From Perca fluviatilis (Eukaryota > Chordata > Actinopteri > Perciformes > Percidae): a stretch of DNA of 64,000 nt. Positions 11,622-23,520 of the stretch are shown here, in pieces; within the stretch, counting starts at the first letter, position 1; the number at the start of each line of letters is the position of its first letter. The notes beneath the pieces were generated by a model. The model did no database searches and was not told the DNA's origin. It was given only the letters and a program-made list of their open reading frames with translations. The translations under genes and the position numbers were made by a program. The stretch spans positions 1,706,312 through 1,770,311 of the forward strand of contig NC_053112.1 of assembly GCF_010015445.1 (NCBI RefSeq), written 5' to 3'.

Positions 11622-13280
11622 TTTTAATGTTCTAGTGGCAATCTAGTGGAAGTAGTAGTGATGGCGTGTGTAAACATAAGGAAGTAAAGGTGATGAAGTA
11701 TAGGCCAAATGTCCGGTAATGGGAGGCAGGTTGGGGGATGGGTCAAACAGGACTTTCCTTAGAGGGGTAGGGTTTTTTGTCTTCAGTTGAAAATCCTCCA
11801 CAATCACTATTGTTTTACTCTCACGTTTTAATGGTTCTTTTCACCACCACATAAACACCACTAACACCAACTTATCACCACTAGTTTTACACTTATTTTT
11901 TGAATTGCATGGTCAATAAACCTCATTTATAGGAAACTATACCCTAATCCTTGGAAGGTTAAAAAGATTAAGGAAATTATGAATAATTTTAGACTAATAA
12001 AGGAAGGATAATCACAGACTGAGTATATGTCCAGCGTTCGAGGATACTGTTTAGAAAAATTTCAATTTCATTTTCAAATGCTAAAATTTTTAATAAAACA
12101 CCCCAAATTCAATGAAAGTAGATATCCGATCTTATGTCGTTCGAGAGCAGCGTTGTATTGAATCATCCATCCGTGTTATTTTTGGGTAAATACAATTATG
12201 TAGTTAAAAGAAACCACTTTACTCTTATTTTTTTTTTTTTTATTTATTTATGTGACTGCTTCTCTTGTATCACTTGTGGTTTCTTGATTGTCTAACATTA
12301 AAATAAAAAATGAAATAAAAAGAAACCCAGATTTCTGTATGATATATAAAGAAATTTTGACGGGAGCCAAAAAAAGGTGAGACCGATTCATCCTCCACAA
12401 TCACTGCTGGTGAAACACAACTTATTTCCTCCCGCGCTCCTTCACATTAAAAGCATCCAACTGGTGAAACACACAGTGAGCTTTTATTGTGAAACCCAAA
12501 AGCGAAACCACAATGTACTGGTAATGAAAAACAACTTCTGTGTAAACCAGCTTTTCTGTTCAGTGTTTGGTGTTCAAGTCACTGTTTACTCAGGCCTTGT
12601 GTTCAACAACTGCTTTATTTACAGTTTTTATTCTACAATCACATATTTACAGATGTCTTTCCTTATAAAACCATCTTACCCACAAAACAAACCAAAAAAA
12701 CAAGTGACTAATAATGAACAAAAACACTTTTCAGACAAAAGTGAAACATTTCATTAACCTTTATACCGGTATAATACGACACATATTGTGTTCTGTAGAC
12801 ACTATAGACATGTAATAGACCTTAAGCTGCGTTCAGACCAAAGAAAGTGATCTGCAGATTTTTGGCGAGTTGTTGCAGCGGTGGGAGTGTCACTGAAACA
12901 GCCTGTTTGTGTGACTTCCCAATGTAGCACAAGTACACTTTATATTTCCACACTTACTGTTTTCTGTCAGATGGTCTATAGATCTACGACATTTCCGACT
13001 TGAAGGCATCTTTATTTCCCGGAGAAAGAGAGAGAAAAGAGATGAGTGAGAGTTATAAGCGAGTGCTTTGTTGTTGTAGGAAACATCGCGGGACTGATGT
13101 GGAGGGGACTGAGGATCAGTCAGCTATTCCCCCAAACTCCGGCAGTTCAAGAGCCTGTGTTTAATGGGGTGATTGATGAAGTGAACATCAATCACCACAT
13201 TTAAAAGATAGAAATAGATCTAAACAAATTATTAACATTTGTTTCCCCTGAATGAAAATAAATGAATCAAAGTTAAGTGA
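11622..13280. other. TRIM A 3' flank module
   Basis: This non-coding stretch is collinear with 23521-25685, 37737-39833 and 53846-55942, downstream (minus-strand sense) of TRIM B, C and D. It contains the hairpin/AATAAA module at 12440-12493 and one 63-bp unit at about 12757-12822. The purine-rich GAGAAAGAGAGAGAAAAGAG segment is near 13021. Copy A has lost a few hundred bases (junction near 13163) that B, C and D keep. It probably includes the 3' UTR of the TRIM gene. Confidence 0.6.
12440..12493. repeat. Hairpin/AATAAA module, copy 1
   Basis: The arms CTTCACATTAAAAGC and GCTTTTATTGTGAA are inverted around a spacer of about 25 bases. The minus strand carries AATAAA, so the module could serve as a minus-strand polyadenylation signal for TRIM A. 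Eight other copies of this structure occur in the window. Confidence 0.7.
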
Positions 13281-14942
13281 TTAGTTTACTCTGACAGGAG
13301 AGATGATCAGAGGGGCAGAGTTTTACCACCATCCATTAAAACGGACTGAAGTATGGGAAGAGTTTCTCAGTGAAGGAGCAGCCAGTAAAGGAGTAGATAA
13401 GAGCTGCAGCATCTACGTCATAAAAGGAGACCAGACCCTCCTCATAATCCACAAACACCCCCACCTTCTACAGGGGAGACTTCCAGAGAGAGAAGGACAC
13501 CAGGGCCAGCTAGAGCTTTGTACTTATTTCCATTTCTCAACCATATAGTCCAGTTAACCATCCTCCAGGGCTCAGTGTGATGATTCCCTTCCTGTCGATC
13601 GACCCTCTGGCCACTCCTAAATCCCAGTCAGTCTTTTCTTTAACTTGAACCTCAAAGTAAAATCTGCCTGAAGAGAAACTCTGCTTTCCCTAAAACATTA
13701 ACACAATAAGAAAATCTCTCGGTTGTTCTGGGAGATTCTTCTTCACACATCACCGTGATTCACTTGTTTCCCATCATCAGACAGGATGAGTTTAGGATGT
13801 TGCTGTATCAGGATCAAGAGTCACATCCACTGCATACTGCTGGACCCTCTTCAGCTCGGCTTTAAGCAGCTTCTTCATCTCTGTACTGAGTGTCTCCTCC
13901 AGCTGAACCACAGCTTTCACCACAGTCCCCTCATATGATGATGGATGGGGCTGATCTCTGTCCAGTCCTTGGTGGGTGGAGGTTGTTGGATGTTTAGGGA
14001 CTGGACACTCTGGAGAAGATGGAGGTGGTCTTCAAGCGTGAGACCTGCTCACCCTCAATGCTTCTCTTCATCAGCTCAGAGATTTCCCTGTTCCAGCTCT
14101 TTGATGAAAGCTTCGCCCTGTTTTTCTGTTGTTTTCTGCTTTTCTTTGATCGTGTTGATGAGCTCATTCAGGCCCTCTCTCAACAGACTCCTTCAGAGAA
14201 GTGAAGACCTGAACACCTTCTGCTATCTCTCTGTCTGCATCTTCCTCACATGGGGTCGACTGAGTGTTTGATCTCCTGAATCTTCAGTCGTCTCTTCTGG
14301 ATCATCTGCTGAATTTCAGCCTCTGTCTTCCCCAACTTGACCTTCTTTCCTTCATATTCTTCTTTCAGAGGAACAACATCATGCATCTTGTGGGTCTAAA
14401 ACAGTGCAGAGCTTGCAGACACATGTCTGGTCAGTCTTACAGAACAGCTCCAGAGGTTTATTGTGCTCTGTACACATCCTGCCTTCCAGGTTCTCCACAG
14501 GGTCGATCAGCTGATGTCTTTTCAGGCGTGGCATGGTCAGTTGAGGCTCCAGGTGGAGTCGCAGTAGGTGACCAGACACACCAGGCAGGACTTCAGGGAC
14601 TTCAGTTTGGTTCCAGTGCAGACGTCACAGGGAATTTCTCCTGGTTTGGACACTTGTTGCTCTGAGCTGCTGCTGCTGGCTTTCTGTTGAGCTGACTGTC
14701 TGAACTGAGTGACCATGTCAGAGATGAAAGTGTTGACTCTCAAATCAGGTCTTGTGGTAAAACCCTCCTTACAGATGGGACAAAGGCACCTGTTACTAGT
14801 ATTCCAGTGTTCAGTAATGCAGATTTTTGCAGAAGTTGTGACCACATGATGTGTTGACAGGATCAGTAGAACACATCAGACAGATGGGGCACAGAAACTG
14901 ATCTTCAGATGACAGATAGTTTGCGCAGCAATATCTACATGT
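13281..14942 (-). pseudogene. TRIM copy A (btr/TRIM39-like), degenerate
   Basis: This is collinear with intact TRIM C but broken throughout. Surviving pieces are RING/linker sequence in 14537-14845 ([19 protein letters not shown]), B-box2 in 14379-14579 (MCTEHNKPLELFCKTDQ) and PRY-SPRY fragments down to the stop complement at 13281-13283. The codon matching the start in the other copies reads AAT instead of CAT on the plus strand, so the ATG is lost. Frameshifts occur in the RING, B-box1, coiled-coil and SPRY regions. It is the most diverged of the four copies and is very unlikely to encode an E3 ligase. Confidence 0.88.
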
Positions 14943-15352
14943 GTGAAAGAAAAGATCATATTCAAAATACAGTTTTAATTATAAAAAAAGTGTGTTTACT
15001 TGCACTGAACTGTGAGCAACAAGGAACATTTAAATCATGCTAACAAAGTGAAGCTCCCTACTCTGACAAAACAGCACTGAATATATCCACACAGGGGCCA
15101 GACATTGTAAAATGTTGGGGGCTCAGCCGGTTTACTACCACAAATGCACTATATATTTTAAAGGTCCCATGGCATAAATATTTTCCCTTTATGAGGTTTT
15201 TTAACATTAATATGTGTTCCCCCAGCCTCCCTATGGTCAGTGGCTAGAAATGGTGATAGGTGTAAACCGAGCCCTGGGTATCCTGCTCTGCCTTTGAGAA
15301 AATGAAAGCTCAGATGGCCCAATCAGGAATCTTCTCCTTATGAGGTCATAAG

Positions 15353-15822
15353 GTGTCACGACTTCAGGGTAGAGGACCAAAAGCAGAGAGCAGACGGAGG
15401 AACGTTTGATCTTGGGGAAGTATTTCACAAAAACAGCAAAGTACACACCAAACAAACAGAGTCCCGACTGCAGAGGGCAAAAACTCTTCCAGAATGTAGT
15501 CCAAAACCAGGAACTTGAGACAAAAAGGAAATCCACGGAGCACAGAACTCGACTGAAGCTGGCACACAGAGAAACTACAAAAACAAAATGATCTGACACT
15601 GGACAAGGGGCAACACAGAGGCTAAGTACAAAGGTAACGAGCAAACAGGGGACAGGTGATACAACATGTGAAACACATCAGAGTGGGGCAGAACAATCAG
15701 ACAGGTGGGAAAACCCAAAACTGGAAGTAAAACTAGACAAGACAGAAAACCAGACTACCAAAACAATCATCAGAATATTACATAAACAATACAGGAAAGC
15801 ATAATCATACACAATCACAACA
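15353..15822 (-). mobile_element. Solo LTR inside MITE A
   Basis: Read on the minus strand the insert starts TGTTGTGATTG and ends GTCGTGACA(C), with ATAAG direct repeats at 15348-15352 and 15823-15827. TG...CA ends and a 5-bp target duplication indicate a solo LTR, probably Gypsy-type. There are no internal genes. Copies B and D keep only part of this LTR, fused to the 46-bp array. Confidence 0.65.
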
Positions 15823-16085
15823 ATAAGCGGGAAGGTTACCTTCCCTTTCTCTGCTTTGACTGCTCAGAAGAATTTGGCCCCTCCATGAGGAGAGAGGATC
15901 ATGGCTCAAACGAGCAAAGTGGAAGTTGGTCAAGGCCACACCCCCACCCCTCCATCTTGCTCCCCCTCTCTCCTCCTCAATAGCTCACAGGCACGAGAAA
16001 TGGCACATCCTAAGGAAAGCTCATTGTGGGACTGGCTCTAGTGGCTGTAATTCTGCACCAAGGCTGAATTTTGGGAAAGAACTTT

Positions 16086-16427
16086 CGAGTACAGTATTAG
16101 GGGACCACTAAGGTCTATATAAAACAGACTTCAGATACAGTATTAGGGGACCACTAAGGCCTATATAAAAGAGACTTCAGATACAGTATTAGGGGAACAC
16201 TAAGGTCTATATAAAAGAGACTTCAGATACAGTATGGGGACCACAAAGGCCTATATAAAAGAGACTTCAGATACAGTATTAGGGGACCACTAAGGTCTTT
16301 ATAAAAGAGACTTCAGATACAGTATTAGGGGACCACTAAGGTCTTTATAAAAGAGACTTCAGATACAGTATTAGGGGACCACTAAGGCCTATATAAAAGC
16401 ATCAAAAAGCAGCATGTCATAAGACCT
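16086..16427. repeat. 46-bp minisatellite, left array of palindrome
   Basis: About 7 units of 46 bp are built on TATTAGGGGACCACTAAGG followed by TCTATATAAAAGAGACTTC. Each full unit contains a TATATAAAAG block matching a TATA-box consensus on the plus strand. It is internal to the TTAA MITE. Confidence 0.9.
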
Positions 16428-18036
16428 TTAAGACATTTGAGATAATAGATTGCCTAAATATCTGTACTGGGTTGCACCATGGGTAAGTTCAAACATAGAC
16501 TAGTTTGAACCTATCTTTAATTAGGTTGGAGTTTACATACTACTAACATTTTAAGGGGTTGCACAGTTCTACTGGCATAAGTTAAAACTTACATCTTACA
16601 CCTCCGCTGGTGGATGTAAAGTCCCTCTATAAGATAGAGGTTGTCATAGCATATCGTTTTAACAGGTGGTATAGCAAGAAGAATTAAGAGTGTGAAATGT
16701 TTGTTTAAAGCACTTGAATAAGAAATTCATGGTGTTTAGTTTAAAACAGTCTAAATGAAAGGAAATTGTATGATTAAAACTCACTATTTACATTTAGTTG
16801 ATTTAGAGCTGATAATTGAAAAGGTACACAACCATTTAACAGTAATTTAGTTTTACTGCGAACCGTCACAGAAAGTGCTTTTATTTTGAAGTAGTGTACA
16901 GGAAAGTTGTCTGTTGTGTACTCTTGCTAGTTTATACTGAGATGAAAGTGAGACGCTAGATGCAAAACATGTCCGTCAAGCTTAAGTTGTTCTTTCTTGT
17001 GTGTAAAACTGCAACATATTGAACAATAAATGTTCACAGTAAAGACAAGTATTCTTGGCCGTCATTCGAAGCCAATGGTTGTGTACCTTTTCAATTATCA
17101 GCTCTAAATCAAGTAAATGTAAATAGTGAGTTTTAATCATACAATTTCCTTTCATTTAGACTGTTTTAAACTAAACACCATGAATTTCTTATTCAAGTGA
17201 TTTTGAACAAACATTTCACAACAGTTGGTCACTCTTAATTCTTCCAGTTATACCACCTGTTAAAACCATATGCTATGACAACCTCTATCTTACAGAGGGG
17301 ACTTTACATCCACCAAGGCGAGGTGTAAGATGTAAGTTTTAACTCATGCCTTAGAACTGTGCAACCCTTAAAATGTTAGTAGCATGTAAACTCAACCCTA
17401 GTTAAAGATAGGTTCAAAGTAGTCTATGTTTGAACTTACCCATAGGTGGTGCAACCCAGTACAGATATTTAGGCAATCTATTATCTCAAATGTCTTAAAG
17501 GTCTTATGACATGCTGCTTTTGGATGCTTTTTATATAGACCTTAGTGGTCCCCTAATACTGTATCTGAAGTCTCTTTTATATAGACCTTAGTGGTCCCCT
17601 AATACTGTATCTGAAGTCTCTTTTATATAGGCCTTAGTGGTCCCCTAATACTGCATCTGAAGTCTCTTTTATATAGGCCTTAGTGGTCCCCCTAATACTG
17701 TATCTGAAGTCTCTTTTATATAGGCCTTAGTGGTCCCCTAATACTGTATCTGAAGTCTCTTTTATATAGGCCTTAGTGGTCCCCTAATACTGTATCTGAA
17801 GTCTCTTTTATATAGGCCTTAGTGGTCCCCTAATACTGTATCTGAAGTCTCTTTTATATAAGACCTTAGTGGTCCCCTAATACTGTATCTGAAGTCTCTT
17901 TTATATAGGCCTTAGTGGTCCCCTAATACTGTATCTGAAGTCTCTTTTATATAGGCCTTAGTGGTCCCCTAATACTGTATCTGAAGTCTCTTTTATATAG
18001 ACCTTAGTGTTCCCCTAATACTGTATCTGAAGTCCA
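16086..18036. repeat. Large palindrome (inverted repeat with 239-bp spacer)
   Basis: The left arm 16086-16835 is repeated in inverted order at 17075-18036, around a spacer at 16836-17074. The arms include the end of the TTAA MITE with its 46-bp array and about 410 bp of the DNA next to it. TTAA junctions are mirrored at 16428 and 17495. The right arm is longer because its array has about 11 units. Base changes and small indels between arms show it is not brand new. The right edge at 18036 switches orientation again (CCACTAAGGTCTATATAAAG), indicating a second rearrangement breakpoint. Confidence 0.9.
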
Positions 18037-18168
18037 CTAAGGTCTATATAAAGAGACTTCAGGCTACAGAATATAGGGAGAAAAGACAGACTTCAAAATA
18101 AGACAGGGAAACAGAACATATACAAAGACTCAAACATGACACATATTGTTCATATAGGTCCTCTTTTA

Positions 18169-18573
18169 CAGTCAGTCCTTCCAGAAATTGCGGGAGTTTT
18201 TTGTTGTTGCGGGGCAAAAATCCTTGATTATGCGTCACGTTTTCTTAAAAAATGCAATGGAATATGAGGGATATTTATGCAATTTTATTCAATGAAATTG
18301 CAGGAACTTGCAAAAAACTGCAGTTTGATGAAAAGAGAAAAAAAGGCAACAAGGGAAAAAGGGCTGCTCTTATGTGAAGTAACGCGCAACATTTTTCAAC
18401 TTTCTACTAAGATATATTTTGTGACTTTTTGCAATGAAAATGCGGGGATTATGAAATCATGCAAGCCCCGCATATGTTGCATAAATGCGGCAATTTTGAG
18501 GCAAAAATGCAGACTTTGGCTGATTATGCGTTGAGTTATGCGATTGCATAATCATGTTTTTTGGAGGGACTGG
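18169..18573. mobile_element. Probable mariner-type MITE
   Basis: It starts CAGTCAGTCCTTCCAGAAA after TA and ends, as complement, CAGTCCCTCCAAAAAACATG before TA. The inside is rich in short A/T-rich TGCAA-type motifs and has no transposase. The ends and TA flanks fit Tc1/mariner, though the termini are slightly uneven. Confidence 0.5.
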
Positions 18574-18599
18574 TACAGTACTGCATGTGCTACCATCGC

Positions 18600-18776
18600 G
18601 GTCATCCGACACGCGTGTATTAACGTTACTGTTTAAAAGCGGCTTTCGCTTCCAGGTTAGTGTGGATGCATAGCGCTCAAAACCAACATTAAAAACGTAG
18701 TAATCTTCCCTCAGTGTTTAGTTTTGTTGTTAAACTGTGTGTAAAATGAGCGGTGACGTTAAATCATCTGTTTCAG
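18600..18776 (+). other. Candidate first exon (weak)
   Basis: GC-richer sequence leads to an ATG at 18746 followed by ten codons (MSGDVKSSVS). It then meets CAG/GTAATG, a good splice donor at 18777. Nothing downstream could be assigned as exon 2; 19063-19116 (SCPAAPPTFTNTSY) is in a protein-like frame but is cut by a transposon-like end. I do not recognise the product. Confidence 0.2.
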
Positions 18777-20241
18777 GTAATGGCTCACTTGGGTACTGTC
18801 TATTTGCTGGATTATTCCGGGGTAACCATCGGTAGCTGACGTTAGCAGATAAGCCCGTTGATAGCAACGGTAGTGTTCATATTTTCACAATGACGCACAA
18901 AGCAAACTTGTTAAAAAGGAACTACGTTACTGTTGACGTTAAAACAGGCCTGTGTGTGTGTCTTTTGGTAATTGGTTAGTCTACTGTAATTATTAGGCTC
19001 CAAATGTACATACTGTAGGTAAATCCGTACCTGTACCTGCCAACACGCTACACACTCTGGCCATGACAGGTACATCTTGTCCAGCAGCTCCTCCAACCTT
19101 TACAAACACCAGCTACAGGGGCGTTCCTAGCTTTTTAGAGGCCCTGTGTAAAACTTGGTTTTTCTTTTGCACTGGGCCCCCCACAAGGGTCAAATTGTTC
19201 TTAAGAAGGAACAGTCCTGTGGTTGCCACCGAAGAGAGCCAGGGCAAACAAAGTGAGAGAGCTTTACAGACCTGTAAATGAGATCGTTTCTCAAGCGTTT
19301 ACTATCTAAATTACAAATATTTTAACATTAACTCAAGATGATTTTGCAGAGACAGACACTTCTCCTCCTCTGTATTTCATTAATTGCATTTGGAATATAT
19401 TTATCAACATTTTAGGATGAGAGGAGAACATTTCTCTTAGTTTGATGAAAAGGGTTGCTGTTAGCTTGCCGACTCATTTAAAAAAGACTGCCCGTTTCCC
19501 CATTTCCAGGGTGTAGATTGCTCAACAAACTCCTCCTTTAGCTTCATTTGAATCGACTTCAACATATTTTGCTGTGCAATCTAAAGACCTTAACAATGAA
19601 GTTATTCAAAGTTTGAGTTTTAATCGAAGGGTGTGGCGGTGCTGCTGCAGTGTTCCCTGCTGTCAACAGGGAGTCAGTTTTATATTGTAGTTGCTGCATT
19701 TAAACAAACTCCTCCAAGAGATTATTTCCGATCAACTTCAAAAAATCCTGTGCAATCTAAAGACCTTAAAGACACAAAGTTACTTTTACGATTTAATTTA
19801 ACTTTGACCTTCTCACTGTATGTTTTCACTTTGTTAATGTTATTTAAACTTTAAAATGTCTTTCGTAGCACCTTGCAAACCGAGCTAGCTAGCTGGCAAT
19901 AGCATTAGCTGGTAATTTAAGGAAAAAGTCTGCCCATTTTCTCTACTGCCGTACATGCAGATAAATGGCACCAGTACCGGAGGCCTGAGGGCACAACGGC
20001 AGAAGCATCTGATCTTGACTGAGACAACCCTCCGTTTGCCAGCTGTCATTTTGCCAGATTCTTGACTGAAGTTATTTATGTGGCAGTCTTGTCACATGCT
20101 AGCCCCCGCCCTCTTTGCCCAAATTAGGATTACCCGGCTCCAGTAACTGACAGAGACAAACTGCAAGTTTCAACTTGTCCCTTCAGAAACCTCTGGATGT
20201 GTTTTTACTGTCTGTACTTCAGGATTAATAGACTGCTTTGC

Positions 20242-20243
20242 TG

Positions 20244-20301
<58 letters not shown>
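20242..20301. repeat. (TAA)n microsatellite
   Basis: About 19 uninterrupted trinucleotide units. The sequence is simple and has no gene context. Confidence 0.95.
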
Positions 20302-20304
<3 letters not shown>

Positions 20305-20781
20305 TCTTTTATCTTGTTGTTGAGGACATGTGACCACAAATCAAAACCAAGACAGATTTACACTTTTGATGGGATGAAGTTGTGAAACACACCTGCCAAT
20401 TAAAAGCAACTCTCAGCCTTCACAAATGGTTCTGAGTAGTTTTGTAGAGTCAGAAACAGCTGATCAAGTTTCAGAGAATGAAGTATTCAGGCTGATGGAG
20501 AAGTTCTGACTCTCCCTCATATCTCAGCAGTGAAGCCAGCGGAGATTAAAATCTAACTTGTTTCCTGGTGCTGATTAAACCTGACTCAACTGAATATAAA
20601 AAGGCTCATTTTGGCCAAAACGTCACACTTCATAGAATACTTACTGAGTTACTTCAGATCTACAAACAGTTTACAATAGTGCTGAAAGAATGTATCACTG
20701 GTATTTTAGAGGTATTTTATAGTAGCCTCAAAATATCACAAATGATGGCCGAGTTTCTTCATCAAAGGTGTGTAGTGTTAC

Positions 20782-20990
20782 CTGTCAGGCTGCTCCGCTG
20801 TTAAAGTCCCGTTCAGATGAGGTCAGAGAGGCGGTACCTTCATCAGCAGACTCTGACAGATGCTGCTGCTGTCTGTGTTCATCTGACTGACATCTGTCAC
20901 ATCCTAACACCTTTATATCCAGAAACGTCATGTGACGTGAGAGCAGGACCCAGTCACACCTGTAGTGCTGCCAGTCAGCGCTCTGATTGG
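20782..20990 (-). promoter_or_regulatory. Minus-strand promoter with 5' UTR exon and splice donor
   Basis: On the minus strand, in order: a CCAAT box (complement of ATTGG, 20986-20990), a palindromic pair of CRE half-sites ACGTCATGTGACGT (20925-20938), and a TATA-like GGATATAAAG (20911-20920). An untranslated-looking exon follows, ending at 20782 with CTGACAG/GTAACAC. The spacing of elements is what a polymerase II promoter would show. The downstream minus-strand gene would be TRIM A or something lost. Its sequence differs from the candidate 5' exons of TRIM B and C. Confidence 0.45.
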
Positions 20991-21560
20991 ACAGTTTTCA
21001 GGTTAATTATGTAATGAGGGAGGAACAGTCTAACCTCAGAACAACATGTACAACGAGTTTGACTCCAAGTAAACTGGCGTTAGAATGCTGTACATCCAGT
21101 GTTACTCCGTCACTTACTGTAATGGAGTGCTGTGGTATCAGGACTACATGTTGCTGTGAGTTTTGTTATTCTGGTAATTTCCTGCCGCCACAACTGAACC
21201 CATTAACAAACTAACTTTATTCTTAATCGTCACCTACACAGAGTGTATATATAGGAAACTTTGTTTCTGCAGTTTTACTAAGTCGCATTAGGGCAGTTAT
21301 TTTTTTTTCGATACCGTAAAAAACAATATACCGGACAATTGTACCAAGACATCATGAAGGTGTATCAGTGTTTGGGTAACAGCACAGTGACTCCATGCTG
21401 GTTGTGTCTTTGTGTTGTGGTCCATCCAGTTTTATGGTGTTCACCTGTTTAAATTGCATAACACCAGCAATATGTTTTACAACCCCATCTATTAACAATT
21501 TATTATTTAATTTGTCTTGACAGGGCTTATATATACAAAAGCATGACCATTTTCATGCAC
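20991..21560. other. Non-coding stretch
   Basis: I see no gene, terminal repeat or tandem array here. The right edge at about 21565 is where homology to 35592 and beyond begins, so 21.0-21.56 kb lies outside the duplicated snRNP block. Confidence 0.4.
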
Positions 21561-21564
21561 AACA

Positions 21565-22200
21565 CCACACATCTGCAACATGTCAATGATATGATAATGT
21601 TTTTTATTTTTTTAACTTACAGAACAAACTATTATCTAAGTCCGCGTCCAGGCTTACATACAGTAACCAGAAGTGAAGTAACTTCTGATTTGAACTGAAA
21701 CCATGATCTTTTTCTAAACTTAACTTTGTAGTGTGTGTGTCTAAACATAACCAAACTGAGACCGTTTTACACGAAACGGAAGTTGTGTAAAACCACGACC
21801 GTTACGTTCTCTGGTTCAGATATGAGGATGAAAAACTTTAGAGGTTCCTCTTAGGCCATGTATCAAGAATGGATGCACAATTCCTTATTTTCACCTGCGC
21901 ACACACATTAAAAAGCACGCACACACTCAAAAGTGTATATGTGTATATATAATCATTATTAATTGTAATAATTTAATAATGATCAGTTTTTGTTGTTATT
22001 GTGTTTTGTCTTTTTCATTGTTTTTCAAACGTTTTTTATTGTTTATCCAACTTTTTTCCCTACGGTTTTGGCGCTTTATACAATGTTTTTGGTGTTTTTT
22101 TACGTTTTGTGGTGCACTTTGTAACGTAGATTATGAAAAGCTCTCTATAAATAAAGATAAATGTTGACAGGGTTTCTTTGTGTGTTTTTGTCCTCTGCAG
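21565..22200 (+). other. Intron remnant before snRNP exon, copy 1
   Basis: Collinear with 35592-36844. It contains a single unit (about 22046-22110) of the TTTTGGCGCTTTATACAATG motif that is expanded to about 11 units in the other copy. It ends in a pyrimidine-rich tract and TCCTCTGCAG, a clear splice acceptor at 22200. Confidence 0.6.
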
Positions 22201-22356
22201 GTTTCCTGGTTTCAAAGAGGTGCGACTGGTCCCGGGGAAACGACATCTCCTTCGTGGAGTTTGAGAGCGACGAAGGCATGCGGTGGCTAAAGACGCACTG
22301 CAAGGCTTCCGGATCACAGCCACCTGCGCCATGAAGAGCACCTACGCCAGAAGTAG
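22201..22356 (+). pseudogene. snrpb2: Last exon of U2B''/U1A-type snRNP gene, copy 1
   Basis: After the acceptor the frame gives [13 protein letters not shown], the RRM2 segment of the U1A/U2B'' spliceosomal proteins. The rest of RRM2 is present in pieces (ISFVEFES, then CKASGSQ-type shifted frame) because of small indels near 22258-22280 and 22338-22350. A TAG is at 22354-22356 and AATAAA at 22556-22561. No upstream exons are present, so this is a duplicated 3' gene end rather than a working gene. U2B'' is favoured over U1A by the MKIT-type ending seen in copy 2. Confidence 0.75.
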
Positions 22357-22587
22357 TCCCCGAGTTCAGTCGCTGGACACACAGAGACTCTGAGGGGGGA
22401 CAAAGGGGACATGGTCCCTGGATTACCGTTAGGGGTCCCACATTGATTTTTTAATAAATCATACACAGCTGTTTGTTTTTGTTTTGTTGGTAAAATTCAG
22501 TCCCATCGTTCACGAGGTCGAGCAGATAATCTCTGGCCTACATCTGGTTTTGTAAAATAAAAGGCTTTTACATAATTGTTGCTCTTT

Positions 22588-22589
<2 letters not shown>

Positions 22590-22655
<66 letters not shown>
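22590..22655. repeat. (TG)n microsatellite
   Basis: About 32 TG units shortly after the snRNP polyadenylation signal. The corresponding tract in the second block is at 37240-37288. Confidence 0.95.
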
Positions 22656-22657
<2 letters not shown>

Positions 22658-23092
22658 ACACATTCTCTTTCCCATTGCGTAAAATAAGGATGCTTGGTCA
22701 GGTGCCTTTGGCGTTGTTGCCATTAGCAGAACTATGAAAATGATGCATCAAAAACATTTCTGAAGAAGGGTGTGTGTGTATCACAGCCTGATATATTGTA
22801 AAAACACATCAGTGATTCACGCTGTTGCTCCTTCATCACGATGAACACATGAACACACACACACACTTTATTATATTAACTCGATCCCACACACACACAC
22901 CATCCCACTGAGTTAGCTCATACTCACCAGAGCACCAAATGTGGATTAATCCGCCGCTGAAAATAGTTCCAAACTAATACACGATGCTTTTCAACGGCAG
23001 GAACTTTCCCCGGGAACTAGGAACCTTTGAGACTGTGTGACTGGCCCACACAAATCTTTGTTCAAGCAGCAATTAAGACTCATATTTATATA

Positions 23093-23520
23093 TTTATATA
23101 TTTCTGTGAAAGGAGCCAAACTGTAGAATTGGCTTCCTAAAAAAAACTCTAACTAAATTGTCCACCTTTCAAAAAACTAGTAAAAGCATGGTTAATACAG
23201 TAGCAGCAGTGTGATCATATGAAATGTATAGCTGTGTGTGTATGTGAGGTGTTCATCTGTGTGAGTCCGAGTTAATGTGTTTATTTACTACACTTATTTT
23301 TATTGTTGTTAACTGGTTTTTTTGGACATTTTATTGTATTCACTGTAAAAATCTGACTCCTTTTATTATTTGAACTGTTAAAAGCCCTCCTAGGGACAGG
23401 TGTTGCGAATTAGCCATGGCTATAAACACTGTGATGCAGGCATTGATTGTTATTTATGTAATAATCTATGTTTTTGTATCTGTCCCTATTTAAATAAACT
23501 ACAAAAAAATATATATATAT
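23093..23520 (+). mobile_element. LINE 3' tail, TRIM B flank
   Basis: Same element and position as 11121-11621 and 53408-53845. It ends CTGTCCCTATTTAAATAAAC, then A-rich and AT-repeat sequence. Its flanks join directly in the TRIM C block near 37736. Confidence 0.65.

Larger units (their letters stand above)
15162..16427. mobile_element. TTAA-flanked MITE, copy A (filled site)
   Basis: TTAA lies at 15158-15161 and 16428-16431, and the inner ends are inverted (AGGTCCCATGGCAT on the left; AGGTCTTATGACAT as complement on the right). The site is empty in TRIM C, where TTAA at 41702 joins the same two flanks directly. Filled and empty forms together define the element exactly. It is a TTAA-target type (Kolobok or piggyBac), carries no transposase, and contains a solo LTR and a 46-bp minisatellite. 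It sits upstream of the TRIM A coding region. Confidence 0.85.
18574..20781. other. Mostly unclassified DNA between palindrome and promoter-like site
   Basis: This is the least repetitive stretch of the window. It contains a candidate first exon (18600-18776), a hAT-like terminus AGGGGCGTTCCTAGCTTTT near 19118 with no identified partner end, and a (TAA)n microsatellite at about 20242-20301. No domain-bearing frame is visible. If a single-copy host gene exists here, only small exons would fit. Confidence 0.4.

Noticed and set aside
16086..18036. CRISPR-like array
   Set aside because: The 46-bp units are tandem without unique spacers, and this is eukaryotic DNA.
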